From NCBI RefSeq assembly GCF_000622405.1, contig NZ_JASF01000005.1, forward strand, positions 2,914,001-2,978,000: DNA of 64,000 nucleotides, read 5' to 3'. Below the pieces are notes generated by a model that worked only from the letters and a program-made list of their open reading frames with translations, was not told the origin of the DNA and ran no database searches. Origin of the DNA: Sulfitobacter donghicola DSW-25 = KCTC 12864 = JCM 14565. GTDB lineage: Bacteria > Pseudomonadota > Alphaproteobacteria > Rhodobacterales > Rhodobacteraceae. Each line of letters begins with the position of its first letter. The first letter of the stretch is position 1. Shown piece by piece: positions 26,783-35,830 of the stretch. Both the position numbers and the translations under genes were made by a program.

Positions 26783-27589
26783 GTGACTAGCAATTGCGTG
26801 AGAAAAATTTTGGCCGCCAAATCAATCACATTAGGAGAAGAACTCTCCGAAAATTTTGCCGCAAAATCTGATCTCAATATCGGCGCGCAGTTTCGTAGGT
26901 ACTTGATGATAATCATAAAATGCTTCGTGCTGGCTTGCATTTCCATGATGGTCATCTGGTGGTTCTTGGGGCAACCAGACGTGGACAAGATCCCGGCTTT
27001 GATATTTTTAACGGCACTGACCATCTTCTGGTTGTTTGTGAATCGCAAATTGTTTGTGAATCGCAAAGTTCGCGGAAACAAATCACACTTCTTCAAATCA
27101 CACTTCTTGTTGGACAATGATCGACAAGGTTTCATGCATGGTCTTCGATTGGATGAGAAAGCGGCCGTCATTGATGGAAGTAATATTTACCATCTCGGGC
27201 ACGACAACAAACTAGACGCCCAACCATTGGGCGAGATCGCGCACCAACTTCGCTCAGAGGGATATCGTGTCGTTTGTTTCTTTGACGCAAATATCTTTCA
27301 CACACTTGGCGAACACGGGGCTTTCCGACGCGATATACGGCATTCCGTGGCAATACTTGAAGATATTTTTGGGCTTATGAACGACGAAATTTATGTCGTT
27401 CCGAGCGGGGTTCAAGCAGATAAATACATTCTGGAGTGTCTCAAATACATGCCAATATGCTTTGCCGTGACCAACGATAGGTTTCGTGACTACGCAAACC
27501 AATATCCGACGGTGATGAAAGATAACCTTTGGCGCAAAGGCGTGGCAATTTCAGGCAGTGAAATCAAGTTGCTGCAACATCGACAATAA
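26783..27589 (+). CDS. Membrane-anchored NYN/Zc3h12a-like ribonuclease
   Basis: 268 residues from a GTG; an internal start (such as the ATG at 26906) is possible. Two membrane segments lie near residues 40-62 and 71-86. The C-terminal half (about 125-268) has the NYN/PIN-like acidic signature: VIDGSNIYH (D131), VVCFFDANIF (D168), VQADKYILE (D213) and FAVTNDRFRDY (D232), most like the Zc3h12a RNase group. It would face the cytoplasm from the inner membrane. Codons around 27032-27109 contain two adjacent tandem duplications (18 and 15 bases). It stands alone in element B, and its target is unknown. Confidence 0.75.
   Translation: MTSNCVRKILAAKSITLGEELSENFAAKSDLNIGAQFRRYLMIIIKCFVLACISMMVIWWFLGQPDVDKIPALIFLTALTIFWLFVNRKLFVNRKVRGNKSHFFKSHFLLDNDRQGFMHGLRLDEKAAVIDGSNIYHLGHDNKLDAQPLGEIAHQLRSEGYRVVCFFDANIFHTLGEHGAFRRDIRHSVAILEDIFGLMNDEIYVVPSGVQADKYILECLKYMPICFAVTNDRFRDYANQYPTVMKDNLWRKGVAISGSEIKLLQHRQ
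27032..27109. repeat. Two adjacent in-frame tandem duplications
   Basis: TTGTTTGTGAATCGCAAA occurs twice in tandem (27032-27049, 27050-27067), giving LFVNRKLFVNRK. Just after, AAATCACACTTCTTC/G occurs twice (27080-27094, 27095-27109), giving SHFFKSHFL. Both keep the reading frame and lie in the linker between the membrane segments and the NYN domain. Confidence 0.9.
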
Positions 27590-27904
27590 AACTCATAAAA
27601 GGGGTTTGACGGGTAGCTGTTGGGGCCGTACAGCCGACCTTAATGACCGTCGCTAAAACCCTCGTTTTTGGCACAGCTGAAAACGTCCCATTTTCGGCTG
27701 CCAAAAACGTCATTCAAAACCCAAGCAGTTGTTGAAGGTTTTTGAGCCGCGCGTGATATCAGACATTCGCGGCATCGCAGCAATCCAGCAAAATGGGCTC
27801 CTTGCTGCCGTTCGCTGCGGTTGCACACAAAAATAACCGCCAAATCGGGGGGGCGAGAGGCTGCAATGCGGACTTTGCCGCCGTGGGAGATCGCCTTCCG
27901 AAGG
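27590..27904. other. Intergenic region with dispersed repeat copy
   Basis: 315 bases between convergent genes. It contains inverted repeats of the type AAACGTCCCATTTTCGG and a copy of the island repeat (GGGCTCCTTGCTGCCGTTCG, near 27799) ending TTGCACACAAAA. No gene is supported. Confidence 0.5.
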
Positions 27905-28648
27905 TCAGCTCTCGGATATCAACACCCAATCTTGTGCTTTGATTTCGAGGGTTTCATCTTTCAAATAGAAATGAAAATGCTTTGCCCCGACGCCTTCCAT
28001 CTTAATCCAATGCGTAAAGTTCATGTTGTCTTGAGTGTTGCCTGAAATTTCGTAGAACTCACCCCATTCTGGTGCAAGCCTGCTGAAACGGCACTGGCCC
28101 GAATACCAGCCTTCATCGTTGACTGGCGTAACGCGATATTTGGAGCAATTTACGAACCTAACAGCGATTTCGGGAACATTGTCGTATTGGCGATAGGCGT
28201 ACGGATTTGGTTTCATGCGAGCAATCAACTCATCTCCGCTTTTTTCCAGCCTGAGACCCACATCATTCGGATGAGCGTTCCAGTCTTCATTCAGTCGGGT
28301 GAACTTGGGAAGGTCGACTGTCTTGAAGTGCCATGGCAAATCCGCTTTTGGTTTCCAAGTTACCCAAAGACGGTTTGGATACCTTGCTAAGGGTTTCAAT
28401 TCCTCTGTTGGCGCGTTGACCAATACGGCGATACTGCCAAGGCCAACCAGCGGCCAACCCGTCAGGCAACTTCGCATCCGCTGTCTATCAACTTGTGCAA
28501 TCGACAAGTTACGATCTGACACCTGAAGCACATCCCCAACCTCGGGAACGTGGGTAAGTTGATCAAGCATAAGAACCGACTGAGGTTGCCCAGAACCATC
28601 AGTGGTAAGGTTGAATATGTCGGTCAGACGACCCTTCGGTTCGTGCAT
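27905..28648 (-). CDS. Hypothetical protein, paralogue of 31572-32327
   Basis: 247 residues from the ATG at 28648 (AAGGGG upstream; the paralogue begins at the same place). I do not recognise the family. It is soluble and has no signal peptide. Blocks conserved with the paralogue include KGRLTDIFNL, MLDQLTHVPEVGDVLQV, LPWHF, WNAHPNDVGL, MKPNPYAYRQYDNVPEI, YRVTPVNDEGWYSGQCRFS and the C-terminal KHFHFYLKDETLEIKAQDW. Identity looks about 60 per cent by eye. Both genes are followed by the same type of repeat, as if gene plus 3' flank were duplicated. Confidence 0.7.
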   Translation of the reverse strand: MHEPKGRLTDIFNLTTDGSGQPQSVLMLDQLTHVPEVGDVLQVSDRNLSIAQVDRQRMRSCLTGWPLVGLGSIAVLVNAPTEELKPLARYPNRLWVTWKPKADLPWHFKTVDLPKFTRLNEDWNAHPNDVGLRLEKSGDELIARMKPNPYAYRQYDNVPEIAVRFVNCSKYRVTPVNDEGWYSGQCRFSRLAPEWGEFYEISGNTQDNMNFTHWIKMEGVGAKHFHFYLKDETLEIKAQDWVLISES

Positions 28649-28752
28649 CCTCGGCCCCTTAGAAATTTCAACTGCCAACCACGAAGAAAGGCAGTTTGTC
28701 GTTTTTTTCATCATAGCAGACCTTTGTGCGCTGCGCAGCATCGGTCAAATTG

Positions 28753-30307
28753 GGCTGATTTTGTTGAAAAACACATGCTTGATCGTCGGTACAGCTACTG
28801 ATTCAATTCTCTCAACGACCGGGAGGATTGGCGATGATGGGACCGAGACAGGAAGCGCAGGCGGCTTTGTTCTACGAGTTCTCGCTTGAAGATCACGTTC
28901 CCCATAGTCACCTGGTGCGGTCGATTGATCGGTTTGTTGATCTGACCAGCGTCCGCGCTCATCTGGCGGATTTCTACAGCCATACGGGTCGCCCCTCCAT
29001 TGACCCAGAACTTCTGATCCGGATGCTTCTGATCGGGTATTGCTTTGGCATCCGGTCGGAACGGCGGCTTTGCGAAGAGGTGCATCTGAACCTCGCGTAT
29101 CGCTGGTTTTGCCGCCTCGATCTGACGGATCGTATCCCGGATCATTCGAGCTTTTCAAAGAACCGTCACGGTCGCTTCCGCGAAAGCGATCTGCTCCGCC
29201 ACGTATTCGAGACGACCGTTGCTCGATGCATGGCAGAGGGGTTGGTTGGTGGCCACGGCTTCGCGGTCGACGCCAGCCTGATCAGCCCCGACGTCCAGAA
29301 ACAGAACTCCAGCAACCCCGAAGACTGGGCTGCCCGCGCGATTGATCCCGCTGATGCACCGCGTGCAGTGCGCGAGTACCTCGACACGTTGGACGACGAA
29401 GCCTTCGGAGCGGCGACAACAGCAAAACCCAAGTTCACCGCCCATGCGGACCCCGCCAGTCAATGGACGGCGGCCCGCAAGGGGCCTGCGTTCTTTGCTT
29501 ATTCTGACAATTACCTGATCGATACCGACCACGCCATCATCATGGATGTGGACGCCAGCAGGTCGAACAAGACCGCCGAGGTCGGTGCCATGCGCAAGAT
29601 GCTCGACCGGACCGCAGAGCGCTTTGGCGTGAAGCCCGATTGGATCGCTGCAGACACGGCCTATGGATCGTCTGACACTCTGGTCTGGCTGGCTCTGAAG
29701 CGCCAAATCCTGCCCTTCATTCCCGTCTTCGACAAAGGCGAGCGAACCGACGGAACCTTCTCACGATCCGACTTCACATGGGATGACGAGAACGACCGCT
29801 ACATCTGCCCGGGCGGCAAAGAGATGCGGCATACATGGCGAACATATTCTGATCCAAAACGGAATGCGCCAGTTTGGAAATCCAGAAACTATCGGGCACT
29901 GAAATCAGACTGCACAAGATGCGAGCTGAAGGCAAAGTGCTGCCCCAACGCTGAAACGCGTTCGGTTCATCGCGATAAATATTAGATCGTCAGAGACTTT
30001 GCTCGCCAATGCACCGCTTCCGAGTTCAATCCGAAAGCGCAGGCGCGACGGAAGAAGGTCGAAATGCTCTTCGCCCACCTCAAACGCATCCTCGGCCTGG
30101 GACGGCTCCGATTACGAGGTCCATGCGGCGTTCAAGACGAATTTACCCTCGCCGCCACCGCCCAAAACCTCCGGAAACTCGCAAAGCTCAAACCGATGGA
30201 GCCTGCCGTAAGCTGAAGCGGCCACTATGCCTTCGACACCTCAACCAAATCAGTGCGGTAGCTCAAACTGACGCGCCACAATCGAAGACTTTTTCAACAA
30301 AATCGGC
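28753..30307 (+). mobile_element. IS1182-like insertion sequence (inactive)
   Basis: The transposase frame 28834-30216 is bounded by imperfect inverted repeats: GATTTTGTTGAAAAA at 28757-28771 and its complement TTTTTCAACAAAATC at 30290-30304, with partial matches extending on either side. No clear target duplication is seen. The element lies between the hypothetical gene at 27905 and a dispersed repeat copy. Confidence 0.75.
28834..30216 (+). pseudogene. IS1182-family transposase interrupted by an amber codon
   Basis: The ATG at 28834 follows a GGGAGG site. The product matches IS1182-type DDE transposases (SRTLFYEFSLEDHVP-like start, VDASLISPDVQK, IAADTAYGSSD). A TAG at 29983-29985 stops translation after HRDKY; the same frame then continues IVRDFARQCTASEF and RRKKVEMLFAHLKRILGLGR to a TGA at 30216. 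The catalytic glutamate (VEMLF) lies after the stop, so the truncated product should be inactive. Confidence 0.85.
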
Positions 30308-30567
30308 TCGTTGCCGCCGTTCGCTGCGCTTGAAAGTGCAACGCAATGCCGAACGTCTGCTTTCTCATACGGTGGACCTATACTTTGAAATTGCGGCGAA
30401 TGTCGGCTTCCCGCCCTTTTGTAGCGCATTCACAACAATGCGAACGGCCCTTAGCTGCCATTGATCGGATGTCTATTTGCTGCATAGCAGCTTCCCCGAA
30501 GCAGACATTGACCCGTTAGCGCAGCATTTTTCCTTATTGGATGGCTGCATCGCGGACTTAGCTGCCA
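30300..30567. repeat. Dispersed island repeats downstream of the IS
   Basis: 30301-30432 resembles 32417-32545: both carry GCTGCGCTTGAAAGTGCAAC, CTGCTTTCTCATACGGTG and a CCGCCCTTTTGTA-like end. 30485-30560 resembles 26572-26645 (CAGCTTCCCCGAAGC then GCGCAGCATTTT). No gene is present. Confidence 0.65.
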
Positions 30568-30906
30568 TCACTCGTTTGCGCTTCGCTGTTCCATGTCACT
30601 GAAAACGAATTTCGCGGTAGCACTCATGGCGATAGAAAAGTGAAATGTCTCGACGTCGGTTTCGCTTCTACAGAGCCCAAACATCGAAATTCCCAAATCT
30701 CGCTCGGAGGCGTCAGCTTGCTCGAGCCTACAATCGGAAAACGACGCGCTGCCTGTGTGCCCGATTTCAGACATACGCTTGAAGTAATAGGATGTTGTGG
30801 TGATGAGATATTCATGGTCGGTTGGTCGGTAAAACGACACAAATAGAAGCCATGCCACCGCAAAACTGGCAACTGCTGTGCCGATTATTTTCCAAGTAAC
30901 TGGCAT
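30568..30906 (-). CDS. Hypothetical membrane-anchored protein (112 aa)
   Basis: 112 residues with one N-terminal membrane segment (IIGTAVASFAVAWLLFVSFY, residues 7-26) and a soluble remainder of about 85 residues containing two cysteines. GAGG six bases before the ATG supports translation. I do not recognise the family. It sits alone between the IS and another small membrane gene on the same strand. Confidence 0.5.
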   Translation of the reverse strand: MPVTWKIIGTAVASFAVAWLLFVSFYRPTDHEYLITTTSYYFKRMSEIGHTGSASFSDCRLEQADASERDLGISMFGLCRSETDVETFHFSIAMSATAKFVFSDMEQRSANE

Positions 30907-31090
30907 CTATCGCCTCAAATCTGGTTCTCTGCACCGTCGGCAATGTTTTAAATACTGCATTCCAGAGGCAGCGAGGTCAACATGGGCTCTTTGCCGACTT
31001 TCGCTGCACGTGCCAACGGTTCTGAGAGCAAGTCGGCAGTATCAAGGTCTGCTATGCGGACAAAGTGACCGTTGTCCACCGCTGCAGCAG

Positions 31091-31357
31091 TCATTCGTCG
31101 GAACGTTTTCTTAGCGCCGTAACCTGTGCTTGACGAAGCGCACGCAGTCTTCGCTTTTTCCGCAAAACGTATACCGGCGGCGCAACCAAAGCGCTTAACA
31201 TCAAAGCAAGAATACCGAATTTCAAAGTGGTATTGGTTATGCCAAACAGGATGACCGGCACCGACAAAATCAAAACAAAATAGTAATATACCAGCGATCG
31301 GCCCAACCCAGAAGCTGGCACATGATTTGCCGCGTGCAGATCTATTTCATTGGTCAT
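31091..31357 (-). CDS. Hypothetical small membrane protein (88 aa)
   Basis: 88 residues from the ATG at 31357, chosen because GGAGG lies seven bases upstream. Two membrane segments (about residues 21-40 and 42-62) are followed by a very basic tail (RKKRRLRALRQAQVTALRKR). No family is recognised. A repeat copy (GGGCTCTTTGCCGACTTTCG, near 30984) lies between this gene and the previous one. Confidence 0.55.
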   Translation of the reverse strand: MTNEIDLHAANHVPASGLGRSLVYYYFVLILSVPVILFGITNTTLKFGILALMLSALVAPPVYVLRKKRRLRALRQAQVTALRKRSDE

Positions 31358-31571
31358 CAAACTACCTCCAAGAAAAAAAGCTCCAGTAAGATTAGCCATT
31401 GCTGCATTTAGCTTTTCATCCCCCCTATTACCATAGTCTGAGCCCACAAGTTGGTCGAGAGCTTCTGGTCAAGAAGGGCTCACACCTGCCGTTCGCCGCG
31501 TTTGCACACAAAATCAGCGTCGAGGCGGGAAGCGACTGTCCGCTCTGCGGACTTTTCTGCCGTTCGAAGGC

Positions 31572-32327
31572 CTAGATCGAAGGCCCGCTTCCGGCGTCGA
31601 ACGACCAGTCTTGCGCTTTCACCTCAAGGGCCTCGTCTCTTAGATAGAAGTGGAAATGCCGTGTTCCAGACCCCTTCATCAAATTCCAAGGTGTCGACTC
31701 CATGTCGTCTCGTGTATCGCCAGAAATTTCGTAGAACTCGGCCCATGACGGTGCGAGCCCGCTGAAACGGCATTGCCCCCCGTACCAGCCGTGGTCATTC
31801 ACTGGCGTCACACGATACTGCGCGCAGCCTTTGAAGCAGACTACAATTTCGGGTATATTTTCGTACTGACGATAGACATACGGGTTTGGTCGCATACGAG
31901 CCAATAGCGTTTGCCCATTATGCTCAATCTTGAGGCCAACATCGTTTGGATGCGCGTTCCATTCTATATTGAGCTGCGTAAAAGCTGGCAAATCGTCAGT
32001 TGTGAAGTGCCAAGGCAATTCGTCTTTAGGAGTCCAAGTGACTAAAAGCCAGTCTGGGCGCTGTGCGAATGGTCGTAGAGCGTCTGTAGGCTCGTTGACC
32101 AGGACGGCAACACTACCCCGCCCAGCCATCTTCCATCCTGTCAGGCAATTCCTTATCCGCCGCCCATCAACTTGAGCAATCGTCAGTTTCCGGTTGGCGA
32201 CCTGCAATACGTCTCCGGTCTCTGGAACGTGTGTGAGCTGATCTAACATCAGGACGGTTCGAGGCTCACCAGATTCATCGTCTGGCAAGTTAAATACATC
32301 AGTCAGTCGGCCCTGCGGTTTGTGCAC
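31572..32327 (-). CDS. Hypothetical protein, paralogue of 27905-28648
   Basis: 251 residues from a GTG with GGAG seven bases upstream. It aligns along its whole length with the product of 27905-28648 (QGRLTDVFNL, MLDQLTHVPETGDVLQV, WNAHPNDVGL, MRPNPYVYRQYENIPEI, HFHFYLRDEALEVKAQDW). No known domain is recognised. The 3' flank again has a CTGCCGTTCGCCGCG repeat ending TTGCACACAAAA about 60 bases after the stop. Confidence 0.7.
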   Translation of the reverse strand: MHKPQGRLTDVFNLPDDESGEPRTVLMLDQLTHVPETGDVLQVANRKLTIAQVDGRRIRNCLTGWKMAGRGSVAVLVNEPTDALRPFAQRPDWLLVTWTPKDELPWHFTTDDLPAFTQLNIEWNAHPNDVGLKIEHNGQTLLARMRPNPYVYRQYENIPEIVVCFKGCAQYRVTPVNDHGWYGGQCRFSGLAPSWAEFYEISGDTRDDMESTPWNLMKGSGTRHFHFYLRDEALEVKAQDWSFDAGSGPSI

Positions 32328-32568
32328 AGTGTTGCTCCAGAAATCTCAGCTCACCTTACTCCAAAATGGCCAACCGTTGGAAGCAGACATCCGTGCGCCA
32401 TGCAGCAATTGGTAGGTCTGGGCTCTTTGCTGCAGTTAGCTGCGCTTGAAAGTGCAACGTGCTGCAGAACCTCTGCTTTCTCATACGGTGAACCCACACC
32501 ACGCAACTGCAACGAAGGTCCGGTTTCCGCCCTTTGTAACGCCTCAATGATGGGTGATGTTGGCGAGG

Positions 32569-34263
32569 TCAGATGATTTTGGGGAGTATTTCGAGGGCCT
32601 CAACAAGAGACTGCATCGGCGACGCCTTTCGATAAACCTTGTCGTGGATGTCCTTGCCTTCATGTCCGGTGATATCGCGAACCACCTTGTCATCAATACC
32701 AGCATGATCAAGCTGGTTCTGCACGTAGTGCCGAAAACTGTGAAAGGAGAGTTTTTTGCCTTCCGCGCCAAGCTGCTGATCAATGATCTGTCGCATCCGG
32801 CGTCCTACCTTGCGGCCGAACGCGTCATTCCCAGCTTCGTATAGTTCGGGGAAGAGGCTGGTTTGTTTGTTCCTTCTTGCTTCCTGCACATAATCCAAAA
32901 AGCCAAGATCTATCAGGTGGGAATGGATGGGGATCAAACGGCGTGAAGACAGGTTTTTGATTCGGCGCAGCTCTGAATCTTCGATTGAGAAGCAGGCAAC
33001 GCCATCACTTTCTACAATGTCAGAGGGGGCAAGGCCCGCGATTTCTTCTCTGCGAGCGCCAGTATAGGCGCCAATCAAGGGACACCAGTAGATGCCGTTC
33101 TTGAAAATTTCTTGTCCAACTTTCGTCTGGTGATGCTCCGAATGTGAGCCAGTCCAGACTGGGTTTTGAAAGACCACATGCAGTTGCTCAACAGAGAACG
33201 CGTCGCGTTTATCGCGCGCGCGGACGGTTTCTTTGCGGCGCAGCTTCGATGGCTTGAGATTGAGGTCAACGGCCAAGCCTTCATCCCGCGCCCAATCCGC
33301 AATCTGATTGAGGTGATCAAGGTGACGGTTGATGGTCCCGACTGACAGGCCAACCTTATCAGGGGGCAGCGAAGCAGCTTTCGCCATTACCTCGTCGCGT
33401 GTTGAAGCCTGATCCTTGGGGCTTTTACCCCAGTTTTTCGGCATCTGGGCGAGGTCGGCGCGGAAGGCCTTCACATCCGGTTGGCGAATTTGAGTAATGT
33501 CATCATGTCCCATCAGCATCTCAAAGAGCGCCGCAAAGCTCAGGTATTGGCGTAGCGTCTTTTCCTCGATGCCTTCAGTGCGCTTGATGGCGTTCATACG
33601 TTCAACGATGGCCCGGAGGTTAGAAGAGGGCAGGGCAGGGTCACCACTGGGCGCGCTGCTCAACACATTGGCCTTCAGGGCCTCTGTGGGATCGTCTTCG
33701 ATCCACGCTTTTGCTTTTCCGGATACAAACAAGTCAATAACCTGCATGTATTCCAGCGCTGACAACTGATCCTGCCCTGTTTGTTCTTGGAAGATCCGCT
33801 GGAGGGCCTGCTTGCGAGGATGGCTGTTCAGGTCGCTGCGGATCAAATCGATATTATCGCGCACCAGATCGGACGCTTCCTCCGAAACGTGGTGATTGAT
33901 GCCATGCAACGAGATACGTTGCCATGCCTCGGCCATAGCGGCATCGTGGCGGGCGTCGTCATCTGGATCAAGGCTGTCCACGCGACTGAACATGCTGAGC
34001 TGGGCAATCTTAGCCCGTTCTTTACGGATCACCTCAGACAGAAACGCACGACCATGTTCTGGCGTGATCCGACTTCCAACGATTTGTTCCATGATCATAT
34101 CACTCTCAGCACTGACCTTGCGTGCCAAGATAAGCGCGTGCTGACGATCTGTCGTCCCTAACGACAGCTTGATATCGATGTTTCCTGTGGAAAAGCGTCT
34201 GGTCTTGCGTCGCCATTGGTAAACATCGCCGCGTTTTGAAAGGTGGGGCTGTGTGTTCATCAT
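32569..34263 (-). CDS. Tyrosine recombinase (integrase) of element B
   Basis: 564 residues. The N-terminal part is an arm-binding/DUF6538-like region (DVYQWRRKTRRFSTGNIDIK), followed by a SAM-like core-binding region. The catalytic core has GAYTGARREEIAGL (Arg I), HSFRHYVQNQL (His/Arg II), DITGHEGKDIHDKVY (His III and catalytic Tyr). All key residues are present, so it may be active. Its 5' end is 119 bases from the tRNA-Asn end copy at 34382, the usual position for an integrase next to its attachment site. Confidence 0.9.
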   Translation of the reverse strand: MMNTQPHLSKRGDVYQWRRKTRRFSTGNIDIKLSLGTTDRQHALILARKVSAESDMIMEQIVGSRITPEHGRAFLSEVIRKERAKIAQLSMFSRVDSLDPDDDARHDAAMAEAWQRISLHGINHHVSEEASDLVRDNIDLIRSDLNSHPRKQALQRIFQEQTGQDQLSALEYMQVIDLFVSGKAKAWIEDDPTEALKANVLSSAPSGDPALPSSNLRAIVERMNAIKRTEGIEEKTLRQYLSFAALFEMLMGHDDITQIRQPDVKAFRADLAQMPKNWGKSPKDQASTRDEVMAKAASLPPDKVGLSVGTINRHLDHLNQIADWARDEGLAVDLNLKPSKLRRKETVRARDKRDAFSVEQLHVVFQNPVWTGSHSEHHQTKVGQEIFKNGIYWCPLIGAYTGARREEIAGLAPSDIVESDGVACFSIEDSELRRIKNLSSRRLIPIHSHLIDLGFLDYVQEARRNKQTSLFPELYEAGNDAFGRKVGRRMRQIIDQQLGAEGKKLSFHSFRHYVQNQLDHAGIDDKVVRDITGHEGKDIHDKVYRKASPMQSLVEALEILPKII

Positions 34264-34381
34264 CGTTCCGTTCTCTGAAAACGGATGGAACGCAAATGGC
34301 AGAGATGGTGGTACACTGCGGTGCCGCAGTTAAAGACCATTCCCCTCATAAGGGCTTATATAACAAGTACTTATGAGGGAA

Positions 34382-34427
34382 ATGGCTCCGACGGTAGGGA
34401 TCGAACCTACGACCAATTGATTAACAG
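34382..34427. repeat. 46-bp duplicate of the tRNA-Asn 3' end (attachment site)
   Basis: All 46 bases, ATGGCTCCGACGGTAGGGAT through TTAACAG, are identical to 41205-41250 within the tRNA-Asn gene. It separates two divergently oriented integrase genes (32569-34263 and 34556-35791), so it serves as the junction of elements B and C. Confidence 0.92.
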
Positions 34428-34555
34428 GCGAAAAATGAGACTTACCGATATATACTTAGACTTACTAAATCCCCTAAGTATCTAATTTATTTCAGGATTT
34501 TAAGGAAGCAACCTACAGATTATAACTATGCCATACCGATTTTAACCGGAGGCTT

Positions 34556-35791
34556 GTGTCCTATATGCGCCCTAAAAAACTGAAACGAAAACTCGTTAAG
34601 CGTAGTTCATCGCCTTTAACCCGCGAACCAACATTTACTGAGGCAGGCCTTAGAATAGCTGAACCGCGCGGTTCCGACTACACGATTAACGACCCTAAAA
34701 CTGCCGGGCTGTCTTTGAAGGTAACACCGACTGGCCGCAAGGTATTTGTTTATAGGTATCGGACAGAGTTTGGTCGGCAGCGAAAGGTAAACATAGGGAA
34801 GTTCTCAGAGTTCACTGTAGCAGAGGTAAGACGTAAAGCACTCACACTTGCTGCCGATATCAGCTCCGGCGGTGATCCCGCAAGTGATCGGCTCGGCAAG
34901 CGTCATGCGGTCACTGTTGCTGAGTTCGCGGAGAAATACCTTGAAGAACAAGCTAAACCTCGATTGGCCCCATCTACCTACAAAGAGTATGACCGGGTTC
35001 TTCGTTCACGAGTTTTACCGCGCATTGGCAGGCTGGCGATGGTTGAGGTCAAGCGCTCGGATGTTGAGGCAATTCACTTTGCTATGGCTGATACACCTGT
35101 TCGAGCAAACCGAATGCTGAGTGTGTTGAAAGCAATGATGTTTAAGGCAGAGGATTGGGAGATAATTCCGAGGGGTAGCAACCCCGCTTCGCGAATTAAG
35201 ATGAATAAAGAGCGCCCTAAACAACATTACTTCTCAGATGATGAGCAAAGCCGAATATTCGCTGCGATTGACGAACTCAGAGGTGAAATGCTGAAAAGTG
35301 GACCTGCATTCGATGCAATCACTCTACTATTCTATACTGGCTGTAGGCCTAGCGAGGTGCTGAACCTCAAGTGGGAAAACGTCGATTTTGAAGGTGCGGT
35401 AGCGCGGCTACACAACACAAAAACGGGAGAGGCTCGGCTACCGCTTGCGGGTACGGCGCTCGAATTCCTGCAATCGATTGCAAGCGAACATCGAGAAGGG
35501 TGGGTCTTTCAGGGCGCGGTGGCTGGCGAGCGACTAAAGTCACTAGTGCGTCCTTGGAAGCGGGTGTGTGAAGTCGCGGAACTTCCCGACGCATGCCTTA
35601 AGGATATTCGTCATACTGTTGGAACGTATGTAGCAAAAAACGGCGGTCTCTACTCTGCCCAAGCTATTCTACGCCATACAAGCCCCAAAACAACAATGCG
35701 GTATGCACACCCATTTGAAGGTGCAATCCGGAGTGACCTTGAAAATGCCATGGAACAGATCGATAAAAACCGAAAGAAGGTGGTCGATTAA
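34556..35791 (+). CDS. Tyrosine recombinase (integrase) of element C
   Basis: 411 residues from a GTG close behind GGAGG; the ATG three codons later is an alternative. The N-terminal arm-binding domain is of the DUF4102 type (GLRIAEPRGSDYTINDPKTA, VFVYRYRTEFGRQRKVNIG). The catalytic core shows YTGCRPSEVLNLKW (Arg I), LKDIRHTVGTYVA (Arg II), ILRHTSPKTTMRYAHP (His III, Tyr). It is unrelated in detail to the element B integrase but lies beside the same attachment copy. Base composition is AT-rich relative to the core genome. Confidence 0.9.
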   Translation: MSYMRPKKLKRKLVKRSSSPLTREPTFTEAGLRIAEPRGSDYTINDPKTAGLSLKVTPTGRKVFVYRYRTEFGRQRKVNIGKFSEFTVAEVRRKALTLAADISSGGDPASDRLGKRHAVTVAEFAEKYLEEQAKPRLAPSTYKEYDRVLRSRVLPRIGRLAMVEVKRSDVEAIHFAMADTPVRANRMLSVLKAMMFKAEDWEIIPRGSNPASRIKMNKERPKQHYFSDDEQSRIFAAIDELRGEMLKSGPAFDAITLLFYTGCRPSEVLNLKWENVDFEGAVARLHNTKTGEARLPLAGTALEFLQSIASEHREGWVFQGAVAGERLKSLVRPWKRVCEVAELPDACLKDIRHTVGTYVAKNGGLYSAQAILRHTSPKTTMRYAHPFEGAIRSDLENAMEQIDKNRKKVVD

Positions 35792-35830
35792 AATTTGGGA
35801 TACGCATCCACCAGCAGGAGACCTCGGTTT

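Noticed and set aside
27590..32560. Integron cassette array with attC sites
   Set aside because: The dispersed repeats lack paired RYYYAAC/GTTRRRY core sites and no integron integrase is present.
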